Assembly: GCA_964609965.1 (NCBI GenBank)
Contig: CAZSTS010000011.1
Span: 1 to 64,000, forward strand
Reading direction: 5' to 3'
From: JAHJDR01 sp964609965
GTDB taxonomy: Bacteria; UBA10199; JADGCS01
Length of the DNA: 64,000 nt
The position numbers and the translations under genes were made by a program. The notes below the pieces were generated by a model that was not told where the DNA came from, ran no database searches, and saw only the letters and a program-made list of their open reading frames with translations. Positions 1 through 9,274 of this stretch are shown here, piece after piece; position 1 is the stretch's first letter; each line of letters begins with the position of its first letter.

Positions 1-225
1 GAAATAATCATTTGCTGAAACTAAAGTTAAACTAACATTAGCATTTTCAATAGGAGTAAATCCACTAATCACAGTAAATTCAACTTCATAAGTTTCAACT
101 TCTAATAATTCTAAATTTTGATTTTGAACAATATCATAGCCCTTTTCAGCCCAAGCCGAACCAGGAACAAAAACCATCACAATGAAGAGAACAAATACCA
201 GACCATGAAATAGTTTTCTTATCAT
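1..225 (-). CDS. Exported protein, N-terminal fragment (cut by window edge)
   Basis: The reverse strand reads 75 codons from an ATG at 225 to the window edge without a stop. The first 25 or so residues form a signal peptide: a short basic start (MIRKLF), a hydrophobic core (LVFVLFIVMVFV) and an SAWA-type cleavage site before EKGYD. The mature part begins with a beta-rich stretch (LELLEVETYEVEFTV). An AGGG ribosome site lies seven to ten bases upstream. The protein is presumably periplasmic or secreted. No family can be named from this fragment. Confidence 0.7.
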   Translation of the reverse strand, partial: MIRKLFHGLVFVLFIVMVFVPGSAWAEKGYDIVQNQNLELLEVETYEVEFTVISGFTPIENANVSLTLVSANDYF

Positions 226-269
226 AATATATTCCCTAGCTTGTTATCTATGGTTGAATCAATATATTT

Positions 270-311
270 GACTTGCAGCCTGTAACCTGTGACCCCATGA
301 CCCTGCGAACC
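270..311. repeat. Degenerate 8-base tandem repeat
   Basis: Successive octamers read ttgcagcc, tgtaacct, gtgacccc, atgaccct, gcgaacct. The repeat lies between the divergent exported-protein gene and the M20 peptidase gene. It belongs to the dispersed repeat family described in the findings. Confidence 0.75.
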
Positions 312-393
312 TTATTTCATGACTCTTCTGTTCCTCGGCACGTTAGAAAAACAAATCATTGAACGTCTCTAAAGCCTATCATATACAAACACC

Positions 394-1734
394 ATGGCTG
401 AGGAACATATCCAAATCACTGAACAAGATATCCAAGAATGCCTCACAATCCTTCAGAACCTGATTCGAATTAATACAACAAATCCACCAGGCAAAGAAAC
501 AGAGGCCTGTAAATATCTAGCTAATCTTTTCAAAAAAGAAGGTATTCCTTTTACCATACTAGAATCAGGGCCCTCACGTGGCAATATTATTTCCCGCCTT
601 AAAGGGGATGGTTCCAAACAACCCTTATTGTTGTCCAGTCATCTAGATGTTGTTCCATGCGAAAAACAACACTGGTCCGAAGATCCTTTTTCTGGTGTTA
701 TTAAAGACGATTGCGTCTGGGGTCGTGGCGCTGTTGACATGAAGAATATGACAGCCATGGAGCTTGCTGTTTTTCTTAAAGCAAAACGAAACCACATTCC
801 TTTAAAACGTGATCTTATTTTAGCCGCTGTGGCCGATGAAGAAACGGGGGGCAAACATGGTGCCTGGTGGCTTGTTAAGCACCACGCTTCTCTTATTCAG
901 GCAGAATATGCTTTAAATGAAGTGGGCGGCTTTAGTCTCCCTATTGATGATAAAATCTTTTATCCCATTGGCGTTGCCGAAAAGGGAATATGCTGGCTGC
1001 GCATCATTGCCCGCGGAGACCCTGGTCATGGCTCAATGCCTCATGATAATCAGGCCCTACCCAAGCTGGGTTTGGCCGCGCACAAACTGGCAACCACAAG
1101 ACTTCCTTTTCATGATTCCGTGCCAGCAAATGGATTTATCAAGGGGCTAGCTCAACATCAATCACTACCAAAAAAAATTATTCTAAACGCCATGACAAAA
1201 AAAGGATTGTCACACAGAATCCTGAACAGGATTTTTAAAGACAAAACTAAAAAATTTCTAAGCCTTTTTCATAACACAGCCACGCCAACAATCATAAGAG
1301 CTGGCACCAAGCAAAACGTGATCCCATCACAGGGAGAGCTTTTTATTGATGGCCGAATTCTACCCGACCAAAGTGCTGACGATTTTGTACGCGAGGTCAA
1401 GGCTGTGATCGGCGATGATTTTAACATTGAGATCAGCGAATGCCACACCGCTAATGTTGTTGATCACGGCAATAAATTTTTTAACACTTTATCAGACACA
1501 TTAAAAACTCACGATCCAGAGGCTATTCCTATTCCATTTTTGAATCCGGCTTTTACCGATGCCAAGGCTTATGCTGCTCTGGACATCAAATGTTATGGTT
1601 TTGCCCCGTTAAAGCTTCCAAAGGATTTGGACTTTAGCTCTCTGTTTCATGGACACAACGAAAGACTTCCCTTAGATTCTCTTAAGTTTGGAGTGAACGT
1701 CTTATGGGATGTTATTGAGAAAACTTGTTTATGA
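394..1734 (+). CDS. M20 family metallopeptidase (ArgE/DapE/CPG2/PM20D1-like)
   Basis: A 446-residue zinc-dependent amidohydrolase or peptidase. The M20 metal-binding motifs are present: SSHLDVVP (first zinc histidine and catalytic aspartate), GRGAVDMKN (bridging aspartate) and VADEETGG (catalytic glutamate followed by a ligand glutamate). A dimerisation domain with GDPGHGSMPHDN follows around residues 205-220, and the C-terminal ligand histidine is in LFHGHNER. Length and motif order fit the carboxypeptidase/PM20D1-like branch, but the substrate (N-acyl amino acid, dipeptide or acetylornithine) cannot be told from sequence. No signal peptide is visible, so it is probably cytoplasmic. The ATG at 394 has no clear Shine-Dalgarno sequence. 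A repeat tract begins seven bases after the stop codon. Confidence 0.9.
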   Translation: MAEEHIQITEQDIQECLTILQNLIRINTTNPPGKETEACKYLANLFKKEGIPFTILESGPSRGNIISRLKGDGSKQPLLLSSHLDVVPCEKQHWSEDPFSGVIKDDCVWGRGAVDMKNMTAMELAVFLKAKRNHIPLKRDLILAAVADEETGGKHGAWWLVKHHASLIQAEYALNEVGGFSLPIDDKIFYPIGVAEKGICWLRIIARGDPGHGSMPHDNQALPKLGLAAHKLATTRLPFHDSVPANGFIKGLAQHQSLPKKIILNAMTKKGLSHRILNRIFKDKTKKFLSLFHNTATPTIIRAGTKQNVIPSQGELFIDGRILPDQSADDFVREVKAVIGDDFNIEISECHTANVVDHGNKFFNTLSDTLKTHDPEAIPIPFLNPAFTDAKAYAALDIKCYGFAPLKLPKDLDFSSLFHGHNERLPLDSLKFGVNVLWDVIEKTCL

Positions 1735-1740
1735 TGAATT

Positions 1741-1820
1741 CAGGTTCCCAGGATCTCAGGGTCTCAGGGCCTCAGGCTCCGATGACCAGAGAACCCGAGA
1801 ACCAGGGGCCCCGGGACCCT
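1741..1820. repeat. Long degenerate 8-base tandem repeat
   Basis: Ten consecutive octamers can be read: ggttccca, ggatctca, gggtctca, gggcctca, ggctccga, tgaccaga, gaacccga, gaaccagg, ggccccgg, gaccctta. It fills almost the whole gap between the M20 peptidase stop codon and the nnr start codon. It is much richer in G and C than its surroundings. Confidence 0.85.
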
Positions 1821-1830
1821 TAATTTAGTT

Positions 1831-3321
1831 ATGAATCCTCTTCCCTATAATCTTTACACCGCCTCTCAAGTCCGTGAACTTGATCGGGTTGCGATCGAAG
1901 ATAATAAAATCCCTAGCTTTACTCTTATGACACGAGCTGCGACCGCTGCTTTTAAAGCTTCGCTCAAACACTGGCCCCACTACAAGAAAATGGCTGTTAT
2001 TTGCGGATGTGGAAATAACGCTGGGGATGGATTTGTTTTTTCAAGACTCGCCAAAGAAACAGGGATTCAGGTCACTGTTTTTCTCCTTACTGATCCAAAA
2101 AGCCTCAAAGGCGATGCCTTACGTGCCTTTGATGAACTCACAGAAAAGAATCTTACAATCAAAAACTTTCATTCAGATGATTTTTCTAAATACGATCTTG
2201 TTGTCGATGCACTTTTTGGTTCTGGGCTCTGTCGTCCTATTGAAGGCATTTTTAAAGAAGCCGTTGATTGCATAAATAAAGCGGGCAAACCTGTTTTAAG
2301 CATCGATATCCCATCAGGCTTAAACGCTGATACAGGTGAGATCATGGGAACGGCAGTTAAAGCAAATGCGAGTATTAGTTTTATCGGTCTTAAACGAGGA
2401 ATGTTTACAGCTCATGGCCCAGAGTTTTCAGGAACAATTCATTTCGATGACCTTGGAGTTCCCGCTCATATTTATGATTCTGTTCCTGCAAATGTCAGCC
2501 GCATAGATTTTGAAAGATTATTAGCTCTGCTTTCTCTTCGCCCTAAAGATAGCCACAAAAATCAGTTTGGCCATACATTAGTCGTGGGTGGAAACCTTGG
2601 CATGGCAGGCGCTGCCAAACTTTGTGCCGAAGCAGCCCTGCGAACAGGGTCTGGACTTGTTTCTGTTGCCACACGAAGTGAACACGCTTCTATTCTAACA
2701 GAAGAGCGTCCAGAAATCATGTCGCATGGGATCGAAAAAGTAGCCGAACTCAAAAAGAGAATCGACCTCGCCAACGTTATAGCTTTAGGACCAGGTTTAG
2801 GACAAGACAGTTGGGCTAAACAAATGTATAAAACATGCCTTAATTCAAAACTTCCTTTGATCGTAGACGCTGACGCCTTAAATCTATTAGCCCAAAATCC
2901 TCTCGCCAGAGGCAATTGGATCCTTACCCCTCACCCAGGAGAGGCTGCCAGGCTTTTAAACTGTTCAAATAAAGCAATTGAAAAAGACCGCTTTGCCGCT
3001 GTGAAAAGAATAGCAAAAAAATACAAAGCCATTGTCGTTCTTAAGGGCTGTGGCTCTTTAGTGTCAGATAACAAAACCCCTGCCACACTTTGTGATCTTG
3101 GCAACCCTGGAATGTCTAGTGGTGGCATGGGCGATGCACTGACAGGCATTATAGCAGGGCTCGTAGCTCAAAAAATATCTCCATTAGACGCCGCCAAGCT
3201 TGGAACCTGTTTACACGCAAAAGCAGCTGATATAGCTGTGGCCAATGGTGAACGTGGCCTTATAGCGAGTGATTTATTTGACCCTTTGAGAAAACTCGTT
3301 AATCCTACAATAAGAGATTAG
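1831..3321 (+). CDS. nnr: Bifunctional NAD(P)H-hydrate epimerase / dehydratase
   Basis: A 496-residue fusion that repairs hydrated NADH and NADPH (NADHX, NADPHX). The N-terminal YjeF_N/NnrE domain (about 1-215) epimerises the S and R forms; its CGCGNNAGDGFVFSR loop and VVDALFGSGL motif are clear. The C-terminal NnrD/carbohydrate-kinase-like domain (about 230-496) dehydrates the S form with ADP or ATP; it carries VVGGNLGMAGA, ILTPHPGEAARL and GNPGMSSGGMGDALTG, the last with the conserved GMGD. Length equals the usual bacterial fusion (about 500 residues). The protein should be cytoplasmic. The start codon follows a repeat tract with no strong ribosome site. The LysR-type gene begins six bases after the stop, so the two are probably co-transcribed. 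Confidence 0.93.
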   Translation: MNPLPYNLYTASQVRELDRVAIEDNKIPSFTLMTRAATAAFKASLKHWPHYKKMAVICGCGNNAGDGFVFSRLAKETGIQVTVFLLTDPKSLKGDALRAFDELTEKNLTIKNFHSDDFSKYDLVVDALFGSGLCRPIEGIFKEAVDCINKAGKPVLSIDIPSGLNADTGEIMGTAVKANASISFIGLKRGMFTAHGPEFSGTIHFDDLGVPAHIYDSVPANVSRIDFERLLALLSLRPKDSHKNQFGHTLVVGGNLGMAGAAKLCAEAALRTGSGLVSVATRSEHASILTEERPEIMSHGIEKVAELKKRIDLANVIALGPGLGQDSWAKQMYKTCLNSKLPLIVDADALNLLAQNPLARGNWILTPHPGEAARLLNCSNKAIEKDRFAAVKRIAKKYKAIVVLKGCGSLVSDNKTPATLCDLGNPGMSSGGMGDALTGIIAGLVAQKISPLDAAKLGTCLHAKAADIAVANGERGLIASDLFDPLRKLVNPTIRD

Positions 3322-3327
3322 AAACGA

Positions 3328-4197
3328 ATGATAAACTACAACCACTTTTATTATTTCTGGATTATTGCCAAAGAAGGGGGCGTGACAGCTGCTTGTAAAA
3401 GGCTCAGGCTATCACAACCCACCCTTTCAGCCCAACTCACACAATTTGAAAAATTTATTGGATCTCCTCTTTTTGAAAGACGCTCACGCAAACTCATCCT
3501 AAACGATAAAGGAAAAATTGTTTTTGAATATGCTGATTCGATTTTTCGAAAAGGCAAAGAAATGATAGAGGTCCTTCAAGACAGCTCTTTAAAAGATATT
3601 ATTAAGCTAAATATTGGCGTTGCTATCTCCTTGCCCAAAAAAAACATCCACAGTTACTTAAAAATACCCCTAGCCCATCGAAAGGTTAATTTAAGTCTTG
3701 TTGAGGGTGAGCAAGCCAAACTTCTTGAAAACCTTAAAATTAATCAGCTAGACATTGTCCTGAGCAATGAACCCGCGCCAAAAGACATCAAGGGTTTTTA
3801 CAGTCACTGTATAGAAAAGGCGCCTGTTATTTTTATTGCCAGCCCAGATTATAAAAACCTAAGACGGAAATTTCCATTATCGCTGCAAGATCAAAACCTT
3901 TTTTTGCCAACGCACCCAGCACAAGTCCGCACATCGCTAGACATGTATTTAGCAAACAACCAAGTAAAGCCACGACTTAAAGGAGAAGTTCAAAACACTG
4001 AAATGCTACGAGTCATTGCTGTTAGCGGCCATGGTGTTGTTGCCATCCCTCGCTCATCAGTAAGTGATCTTATTAAATCAAAAGAAATTTATATTATTGG
4101 TGATAATATCGATGTGTTCAGTGAATTTTACCTGATCACAACAGAAAAGAAAGTTTCAAATCCTGTTGTGAAAGACATGCTAAAAAAACTCAGCTAA
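3328..4197 (+). CDS. LysR-family transcriptional regulator, NhaR-like
   Basis: A 289-residue DNA-binding regulator. Residues 1-60 form the winged helix-turn-helix: INYNHFYYFWIIAKEGG opens as in NhaR, followed by the recognition segment RLSQPTLSAQLTQFE and the wing FERRSRKLILNDKG. The remainder is a periplasmic-binding-protein-like co-inducer domain (about 90-289). E. coli NhaR responds to sodium and activates a Na+/H+ antiporter, but no antiporter gene is seen here, so the target is unknown. It starts six bases after nnr and probably shares its transcript. It converges on the GNAT-like gene, with only a short repeat tract between them. Confidence 0.85.
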   Translation: MINYNHFYYFWIIAKEGGVTAACKRLRLSQPTLSAQLTQFEKFIGSPLFERRSRKLILNDKGKIVFEYADSIFRKGKEMIEVLQDSSLKDIIKLNIGVAISLPKKNIHSYLKIPLAHRKVNLSLVEGEQAKLLENLKINQLDIVLSNEPAPKDIKGFYSHCIEKAPVIFIASPDYKNLRRKFPLSLQDQNLFLPTHPAQVRTSLDMYLANNQVKPRLKGEVQNTEMLRVIAVSGHGVVAIPRSSVSDLIKSKEIYIIGDNIDVFSEFYLITTEKKVSNPVVKDMLKKLS

Positions 4198-4204
4198 TTC
4201 TTCC

Positions 4205-4239
4205 CTCTTGTAACTTGTGACCTGTAGCCTGCGTCCCTT
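4205..4239. repeat. Degenerate 8-base tandem repeat between convergent genes
   Basis: Octamers cttgtaac, ttgtgacc, tgtagcct, gcgtccct fill the 43-base gap between two convergent stop codons. Confidence 0.7.
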
Positions 4240-4240
4240 T

Positions 4241-5368
4241 TTACAAACTCTTCTCATAAACCCGATATTTCTTATAAACCTTGCCACCCATCAATTCGAT
4301 TCCACGATTAATTTTTTCATTATCATCTAAAGTCCAAGAAAGTTCGCCACCTGTAAGCCCTATTTTTTGGCCTCGACGATGCATTTCAGAATAAAGATAC
4401 ACGCTAAGCCCTGCCAGGATATCATGACGAAATTCTTTTTTTATTCCTAATAAAGCCAGTCTTGCTGTTTTAATTTTATTAGTTTTAAGACGATAGAGAA
4501 GCTTTAAGAATCCAAAAGGAAATAGGCGCCCTTTCAAATCATAAATGGCTTCGTGGAAATTAGGGAAAGCAATTGAGATAGCCGCAGGTTTACCGTCGAC
4601 CTCTGCAATCAAAGCAAGCTTTGGGTTAAGAATGAGTTTAAAATCCTTTACAATCTTTTTGAGTTCTTCATCTGTCCAAGGAATAAAGCCCCAATTTCTC
4701 GACCACGCGGAATTAAATACTTCACTAACAATTTTCACATCTCTTTTGAGGTTTTTGGGATCAATCTCCCTTACAACAAGCCCTGGATAAGCTTTAACCA
4801 CATCAGAAATTTGTTGTGCCTGTTCAGGCACAGGCCTTGTGGCATCGTATTGCCAAGCAAAAAGGTCTTTGATTTTCTTATAACCAAATGATTCAATCAA
4901 TTTTTGATAGTAAGGATAATTATAGGACATGAGTGGAAATGGTTTTGAATCAAATCCTTCGATGAGAAGCCCTGTTTCTTCGTTAACACTGAAATTAAAA
5001 GGCCCTGCCATGCTATTCATTCCCTTTTCTCTTAACCAGTTTTCTGCAGTTTCAAGGAGCGCCTTTGAAACGCCCTCATCATCAATAGAGTCAAACATGC
5101 CAAAATGCCCTGTTTTTTCTTCATACCGCTTATTATGTAAATGATTCACTTGGGCTGAAATGCGTCCCACTGGCTTATCCTCTTTCATAGCTAGAAAAAA
5201 CTGAACATCAGCGTTGAGAAAAAATGGATTCTTTTTGGGATCTAAGAACTCTTTTCTTTCTAATTTTAGAGGAGGAACCCAATGAGGGTGGTTTTTGTAG
5301 AAAGCATAAGGAAGATTGAGAAAGACTTTCTTTTGTTTACGCGTTTTAACGGGAATAATTGAAATCAT
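4241..5368 (-). CDS. GNAT-fold N-acyltransferase, candidate bacterial ceramide synthase
   Basis: A 375-residue soluble protein with no signal peptide. It opens with ISIIPVKTRKQKKVFLNLP and has a GNAT-like middle (FLAMKEDKPVGRISAQVN, GMFDSIDDEGVSKALLETAE). It matches my recollection of a family often mis-named dATP pyrophosphohydrolase or plain N-acetyltransferase. The Caulobacter ceramide synthase, which N-acylates 3-ketosphinganine, is a GNAT-like protein of similar type. What supports that role here is context: the next gene upstream on the same strand, 64 bases away across a repeat tract, encodes a serine-palmitoyltransferase-like enzyme. The fold is fairly clear; the substrate is inferred. 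The third gene of the Caulobacter system, the ketoreductase cerR, is not in this window. Confidence 0.6.
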   Translation of the reverse strand: MISIIPVKTRKQKKVFLNLPYAFYKNHPHWVPPLKLERKEFLDPKKNPFFLNADVQFFLAMKEDKPVGRISAQVNHLHNKRYEEKTGHFGMFDSIDDEGVSKALLETAENWLREKGMNSMAGPFNFSVNEETGLLIEGFDSKPFPLMSYNYPYYQKLIESFGYKKIKDLFAWQYDATRPVPEQAQQISDVVKAYPGLVVREIDPKNLKRDVKIVSEVFNSAWSRNWGFIPWTDEELKKIVKDFKLILNPKLALIAEVDGKPAAISIAFPNFHEAIYDLKGRLFPFGFLKLLYRLKTNKIKTARLALLGIKKEFRHDILAGLSVYLYSEMHRRGQKIGLTGGELSWTLDDNEKINRGIELMGGKVYKKYRVYEKSL

Positions 5369-5372
5369 ACTA

Positions 5373-5430
5373 TTAGACCTTTCGACCTTCTATCCCAGAG
5401 GCCCCTAGACCCTGAGGACCATAGGCCCAA
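5373..5430. repeat. Degenerate 8-base tandem repeat
   Basis: Octamers gacctttc, gaccttct, atcccaga, ggccccta, gaccctga, ggaccata, ggcccaat lie between the stop codon of the serine-palmitoyltransferase-like gene and the start codon of the GNAT-like gene. Confidence 0.75.
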
Positions 5431-5432
5431 TC

Positions 5433-6692
5433 CTACCATCCATGTTTCTTTTTGAGTTTCACTAAAATCTCAATGGCTTTATCTAGATCTTCTTTTGTGT
5501 GATCCGATGTATAACTAGTTCTCAAAAGCGCTCGATCCTTTGGCACTGCGGGATGAACAACAGCATTCACATAAACACCTGCGTCTAAAAGCTCTCGCCA
5601 TAAAGTGAGAGTGAGGATTTCGTCACTCACAACAATGGGAACAATGGGCGTTTCAGAAGCACCAACATCAAACCCAAGAGATTTAAGATTTTCTCTCATA
5701 TAGAGACCGTTAGCTTGTACGCGATCCACTCGTTCAGGTTCTCTTTTTAAAATATTTAAGGCTGTGTGAGCTGCGGCTACTGAAGAAGGTGGTAAGCTTG
5801 CCGAAAAAACAATCGAACGACCATAATGCCTGATAAAATCAATGACTTTATAATCGCCAACAACAAATCCCCCTATTGAAGCCAGTGTTTTACTAAATGT
5901 TCCAACAATGAGATCAACTTGATCTTGGAGTCCAAAATGATGGGCTGTTCCTCGGCCACCAGGACCTAAAATCCCTACACTATGTGCATCATCAATCGCT
6001 AGTCTTGTTTGATATTTTTCTTTAAGCTTAGCAACGCCTGGCAAATCAATAATGTCCCCTTCCATGCTAAATACACCATCAGTCATGATCATTTTTCCTG
6101 CATTTGGATCAAGCTCTTTAAGAACGTTTTCGAGATCTTCGGTGGAATTATGTTTAAAACTAACAGCATCACCTTTTGCGACCCTGGAGCCATCATAAAT
6201 ACTCGCGTGATTCATTTTATCCATGACAAGAACATTGCCCTTAGAAATGAGCGCGGAAATCACACCAATATTAACCTGATAACCTGTAGCAAAAACCAGG
6301 CAGTCTTCCTTGTTAAAAAATGCGGCAAGATCTTCTTCTAAGGCCAGATGTGATTTGTGAGTTCCATTAAGAAGTCGTGAACCCGTCAGACTAGTGCCGT
6401 GTTCTGCAACGGCCTTCATGGAAGCCTCTCTCACCTCAGGATGCGTAGTAAGACCTAGGTAATTATTTGACCCTAACATGATAACTTCTTTGCCATCGAC
6501 GATGCACCTAGGCCCTTCATTTGAATCAATTGTGAGATAACAAGGATATATATTCATCTGCCTAGCTAGTTCAGCCTCGATGAAATCTTTTGTCTTTTGA
6601 AAAACATCTTTCCCGCCCTTGTTGAATAATTCCATGCGCCCATCAAGTGTGGGTTGCGTATTATCTTTCACTAATTTGATTTTTTCGTTCAT
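5433..6692 (-). CDS. spt: Serine palmitoyltransferase-like alpha-oxoamine synthase
   Basis: A 419-residue pyridoxal-phosphate enzyme that condenses an acyl thioester with an amino acid. Family marks are LGSNNYLGL near the N-terminus, GTSLTGSRLLNGTHKSHLALE, the cofactor aspartate/histidine in IDDAHSVGILGPGGRG, and the Schiff-base lysine in GTFSKTLASIGGFVVGD around residue 260. The FSK(T/S) plus GGF context is nearer to serine palmitoyltransferase than to BioF or glycine C-acetyltransferase (Kbl), and no biotin genes or threonine dehydrogenase partner sit beside it. A good ribosome site (GAGGAG) precedes the ATG. Predicted product: 3-ketosphinganine in the cytoplasm, feeding sphingolipid synthesis with the downstream GNAT-like gene. 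Kbl or BioF function is the main alternative. Confidence 0.75.
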   Translation of the reverse strand: MNEKIKLVKDNTQPTLDGRMELFNKGGKDVFQKTKDFIEAELARQMNIYPCYLTIDSNEGPRCIVDGKEVIMLGSNNYLGLTTHPEVREASMKAVAEHGTSLTGSRLLNGTHKSHLALEEDLAAFFNKEDCLVFATGYQVNIGVISALISKGNVLVMDKMNHASIYDGSRVAKGDAVSFKHNSTEDLENVLKELDPNAGKMIMTDGVFSMEGDIIDLPGVAKLKEKYQTRLAIDDAHSVGILGPGGRGTAHHFGLQDQVDLIVGTFSKTLASIGGFVVGDYKVIDFIRHYGRSIVFSASLPPSSVAAAHTALNILKREPERVDRVQANGLYMRENLKSLGFDVGASETPIVPIVVSDEILTLTLWRELLDAGVYVNAVVHPAVPKDRALLRTSYTSDHTKEDLDKAIEILVKLKKKHGW

Positions 6693-6997
6693 AAGATAAA
6701 CTCCTCTAACGTAGTTCTCCTGAAGCTTGGTTCAATTAATCAGTATAAAAAGGAAAAGCAATACCCGCTTTTTGGAGGGTAATTCTCTCCTATATAATAA
6801 GGAATAACCTGAATTTGAGCATAAAGGATACAATATCGACTCTATCTATTTGTATTTATTAGTGAATTATTTTGAAAACTTTTAATAATAATACGAAACT
6901 TTTTCCCAAAACTCTCGATAAAGAGCATGTAAGATTAATGTGATGGTGGGCACATATATAAAGCTTTTATTTCCCTATCATAAAAAAAGAGGCTTTT
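6693..6997. other. Divergent intergenic region, 305 bases
   Basis: This AT-rich spacer lies between the leftward serine-palmitoyltransferase-like gene and the rightward repeat lipoprotein gene. It holds the GAGGAG ribosome site of the former (about 6697-6702, reverse strand) and an AGAGG ribosome site just before 6998. It must contain both promoters, but no -35/-10 pair stands out. No repeat tract or RNA gene was seen. Confidence 0.5.
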
Positions 6998-9244
6998 ATG
7001 TCTACAAAAACATACTATATTTCACGTTTAATTATGCTTATTATACTAGTTGTTTTCATCTTTTTGGGAACAACAGGTTGTGATAGCAATGAATCCATAA
7101 AGTATGATGATGACGAAATTATAACTCCTGACATCATACCAGATCCACCTGCAGATGATGACGATGGTTCAACGACCACGATCACTGATACAGATGGTGA
7201 TGGAATTTTGGATGAAAACGATAATTGTGTTTATTATATTAATGCTGATCAACTAGACACAGATGCTGATGGTGTAGGAGATGAATGTGATACCGATGAT
7301 GACGGTGACGGAGTCAAAGATGGCATAGATGCCTGTCCTACTGATCCTACTGAAACGACAGACACTGATGCTGATGGCATCTGTGATAACACTGATAATT
7401 GTGTTGATCTTGAAAACGAAGACCAAGCAGACGACGACGGTGATGGCGTAGGAGATCTCTGTGACACATCTGATGATGATCCTGATGAAGATGGTCTGCC
7501 AAATTCAGAAGACAATTGTCCAGCTGATGCTAATGAAGACCAAGCAGACATTGACGAAGATGGTGCAGGTGATGCCTGTGACAATTGCCTTAATGATCCC
7601 AATGAAGACCAAGCTGATTTAGATGCTGATGATATTGGTGATATTTGTGACGAAGACATTGATGGCGACGGTGATCTGGCAATAGACTTTGGCGGAACAG
7701 ATTGTGATGATGAAAATGCTAACACTTATGTGGATGATGGCACAGGTGTGAGCGCTGCAGAAATTTTTGACCTTGCTGACAATGACTGTGACGCCCTTGT
7801 AGACGAAGACATAGATCTCGCTACACAAGGAAACTACATTGATGGTACCAGCGACTACGATAATTTTGGACTTAATATGGCTGGTGTTGGTGATGTGAAT
7901 GGCGATGGCTATGATGATATTTTAATCAGCTCACCTTGGAATGATAATGCTAAAGGAAAAATTTATCTCTTCCTTGGACATGAAGACTTTAGTGGAGAGC
8001 TCCTATCAGATAGCGCTGATGTTATTTTCACTGGTGAAAATGATGGCGACCTTGCTGGACTATCAGTTGCCGCTGCAGGAGACGTAAACAATGATGGGTA
8101 TGATGATATTCTCATTGGAGCCCCTTTTAACGATGAAGGTGGAAGCGGTGCTGGAAAAGCATACCTCATATACGGCGCCAACTTTACCTCTGGTTCACTT
8201 GTTAATTTAGCCTCTGCAGATATTTCTTTCACAGGGTCTAATACTAATGACGTTTTAGGTATTGCTGTTTCAACAGCTGGCGATGCTGATGAAGATAAAA
8301 AAGCCGACATCCTCATTTCTGCTCCAGGATTTGATTCTTCATTAACAGGAACTAATGTAGGTAAGATTTATCTCTTTTACGGCAAAAATCTTACAAGCAC
8401 ATCTACGTTATCAGACGCTGATAAAAAATATATTGGTGAAAAACCTAATGATTACGCTGGAACAAAGCTTGCTACAGCCGGCGACTTTAACGGCGATGGT
8501 GCGGATGATTTTATTGTTGGAGCCCCTTTTAATGATGATAGTGGCATAGATGCTGGTAAAATCTATGTTGTTTTTGGTGAAGGAAAAGTAACCGCTAATG
8601 AAGCTCAAGTAGGAAATTTTCAATCAAGAAATTTTCTCCCTCTCACTATCGTTCCAACAAACCTTGATACAGCTGATATATCTTATACAGGCCTTGCTGA
8701 TTATAACTATATTGGCACGACTATTTCAGGAGGCGGTGTTGATGTAAATGGTGATGGCTTAGATGATTTTGCAGTAGGTGTGAGATATAACGATGAAGCA
8801 GGCCTCAATGCTGGTAAAACATATTTCATCTATGGCAGCGAAAGCCTTTCTGGATCTTACACACTCTATAATGCCAATACAGCCTACACCGGCGAACATT
8901 CCAGTGATTACTCAGGAACATCAGTTGCCCTGATAAATGATTTGAATGACGATGGCTATGGAGAAGTCCTTATCGGTGCATCAGGATACGATGCTACATA
9001 CATAAACAGTGGTAAACTCTACCTTGTATTAGGCGAAGAAGACTCTTTAATACTAACAACATTTTCACTTGAAGATGCTGCAGCTACTTTTCTGGGCAGC
9101 AGCTCCACAGAAAGTGTTGGAGGAAAAGTTACTAATGCCGGCGATGTTAATGGAGATGGCAAAGAAGAAATCATTACGAGTGGCTACGGCTATGATGGAT
9201 CTGGCACTGCCGTGGGAAGAGCTTATATTATTTTCTTACAATAA
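6998..9244 (+). CDS. Thrombospondin type-3 / FG-GAP repeat surface lipoprotein
   Basis: A 748-residue exported protein. The signal peptide ends in LGTTGC, giving a lipidated Cys28. Residues about 65-245 are a chain of thrombospondin type-3 calcium-binding repeats (DTDGDGILDENDNC, DADGVGDECDTDDDGDG, then four or more further units) with paired cysteines. From about 280 to the end run six or seven integrin-alpha FG-GAP units (GDVNGDGYDDILI, GDFNGDGADDFIVG, GDVNGDGKEEIIT) that should form a beta-propeller. It is probably a calcium-stabilised adhesin or surface protein on the outer membrane. Its ligand is unknown. It is monocistronic, with a strong terminator after it. Confidence 0.88.
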   Translation: MSTKTYYISRLIMLIILVVFIFLGTTGCDSNESIKYDDDEIITPDIIPDPPADDDDGSTTTITDTDGDGILDENDNCVYYINADQLDTDADGVGDECDTDDDGDGVKDGIDACPTDPTETTDTDADGICDNTDNCVDLENEDQADDDGDGVGDLCDTSDDDPDEDGLPNSEDNCPADANEDQADIDEDGAGDACDNCLNDPNEDQADLDADDIGDICDEDIDGDGDLAIDFGGTDCDDENANTYVDDGTGVSAAEIFDLADNDCDALVDEDIDLATQGNYIDGTSDYDNFGLNMAGVGDVNGDGYDDILISSPWNDNAKGKIYLFLGHEDFSGELLSDSADVIFTGENDGDLAGLSVAAAGDVNNDGYDDILIGAPFNDEGGSGAGKAYLIYGANFTSGSLVNLASADISFTGSNTNDVLGIAVSTAGDADEDKKADILISAPGFDSSLTGTNVGKIYLFYGKNLTSTSTLSDADKKYIGEKPNDYAGTKLATAGDFNGDGADDFIVGAPFNDDSGIDAGKIYVVFGEGKVTANEAQVGNFQSRNFLPLTIVPTNLDTADISYTGLADYNYIGTTISGGGVDVNGDGLDDFAVGVRYNDEAGLNAGKTYFIYGSESLSGSYTLYNANTAYTGEHSSDYSGTSVALINDLNDDGYGEVLIGASGYDATYINSGKLYLVLGEEDSLILTTFSLEDAAATFLGSSSTESVGGKVTNAGDVNGDGKEEIITSGYGYDGSGTAVGRAYIIFLQ

Positions 9245-9274
9245 TAGAGTTTTTACATTCTATTTCTTATTAAG

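Noticed and set aside
5433..6692. Annotation as glycine C-acetyltransferase (Kbl) or 8-amino-7-oxononanoate synthase (BioF)
   Set aside because: The lysine context (GTFSKTLASIGGF) and the neighbouring ceramide-synthase-like gene fit serine palmitoyltransferase better, though sequence alone does not exclude the others.
7249..7725. Serine-rich 158-codon open frame antisense to the thrombospondin-3 region
   Set aside because: It is the complement of the repetitive GAT/GAC-rich calcium-binding codons; low-complexity antisense artefact.
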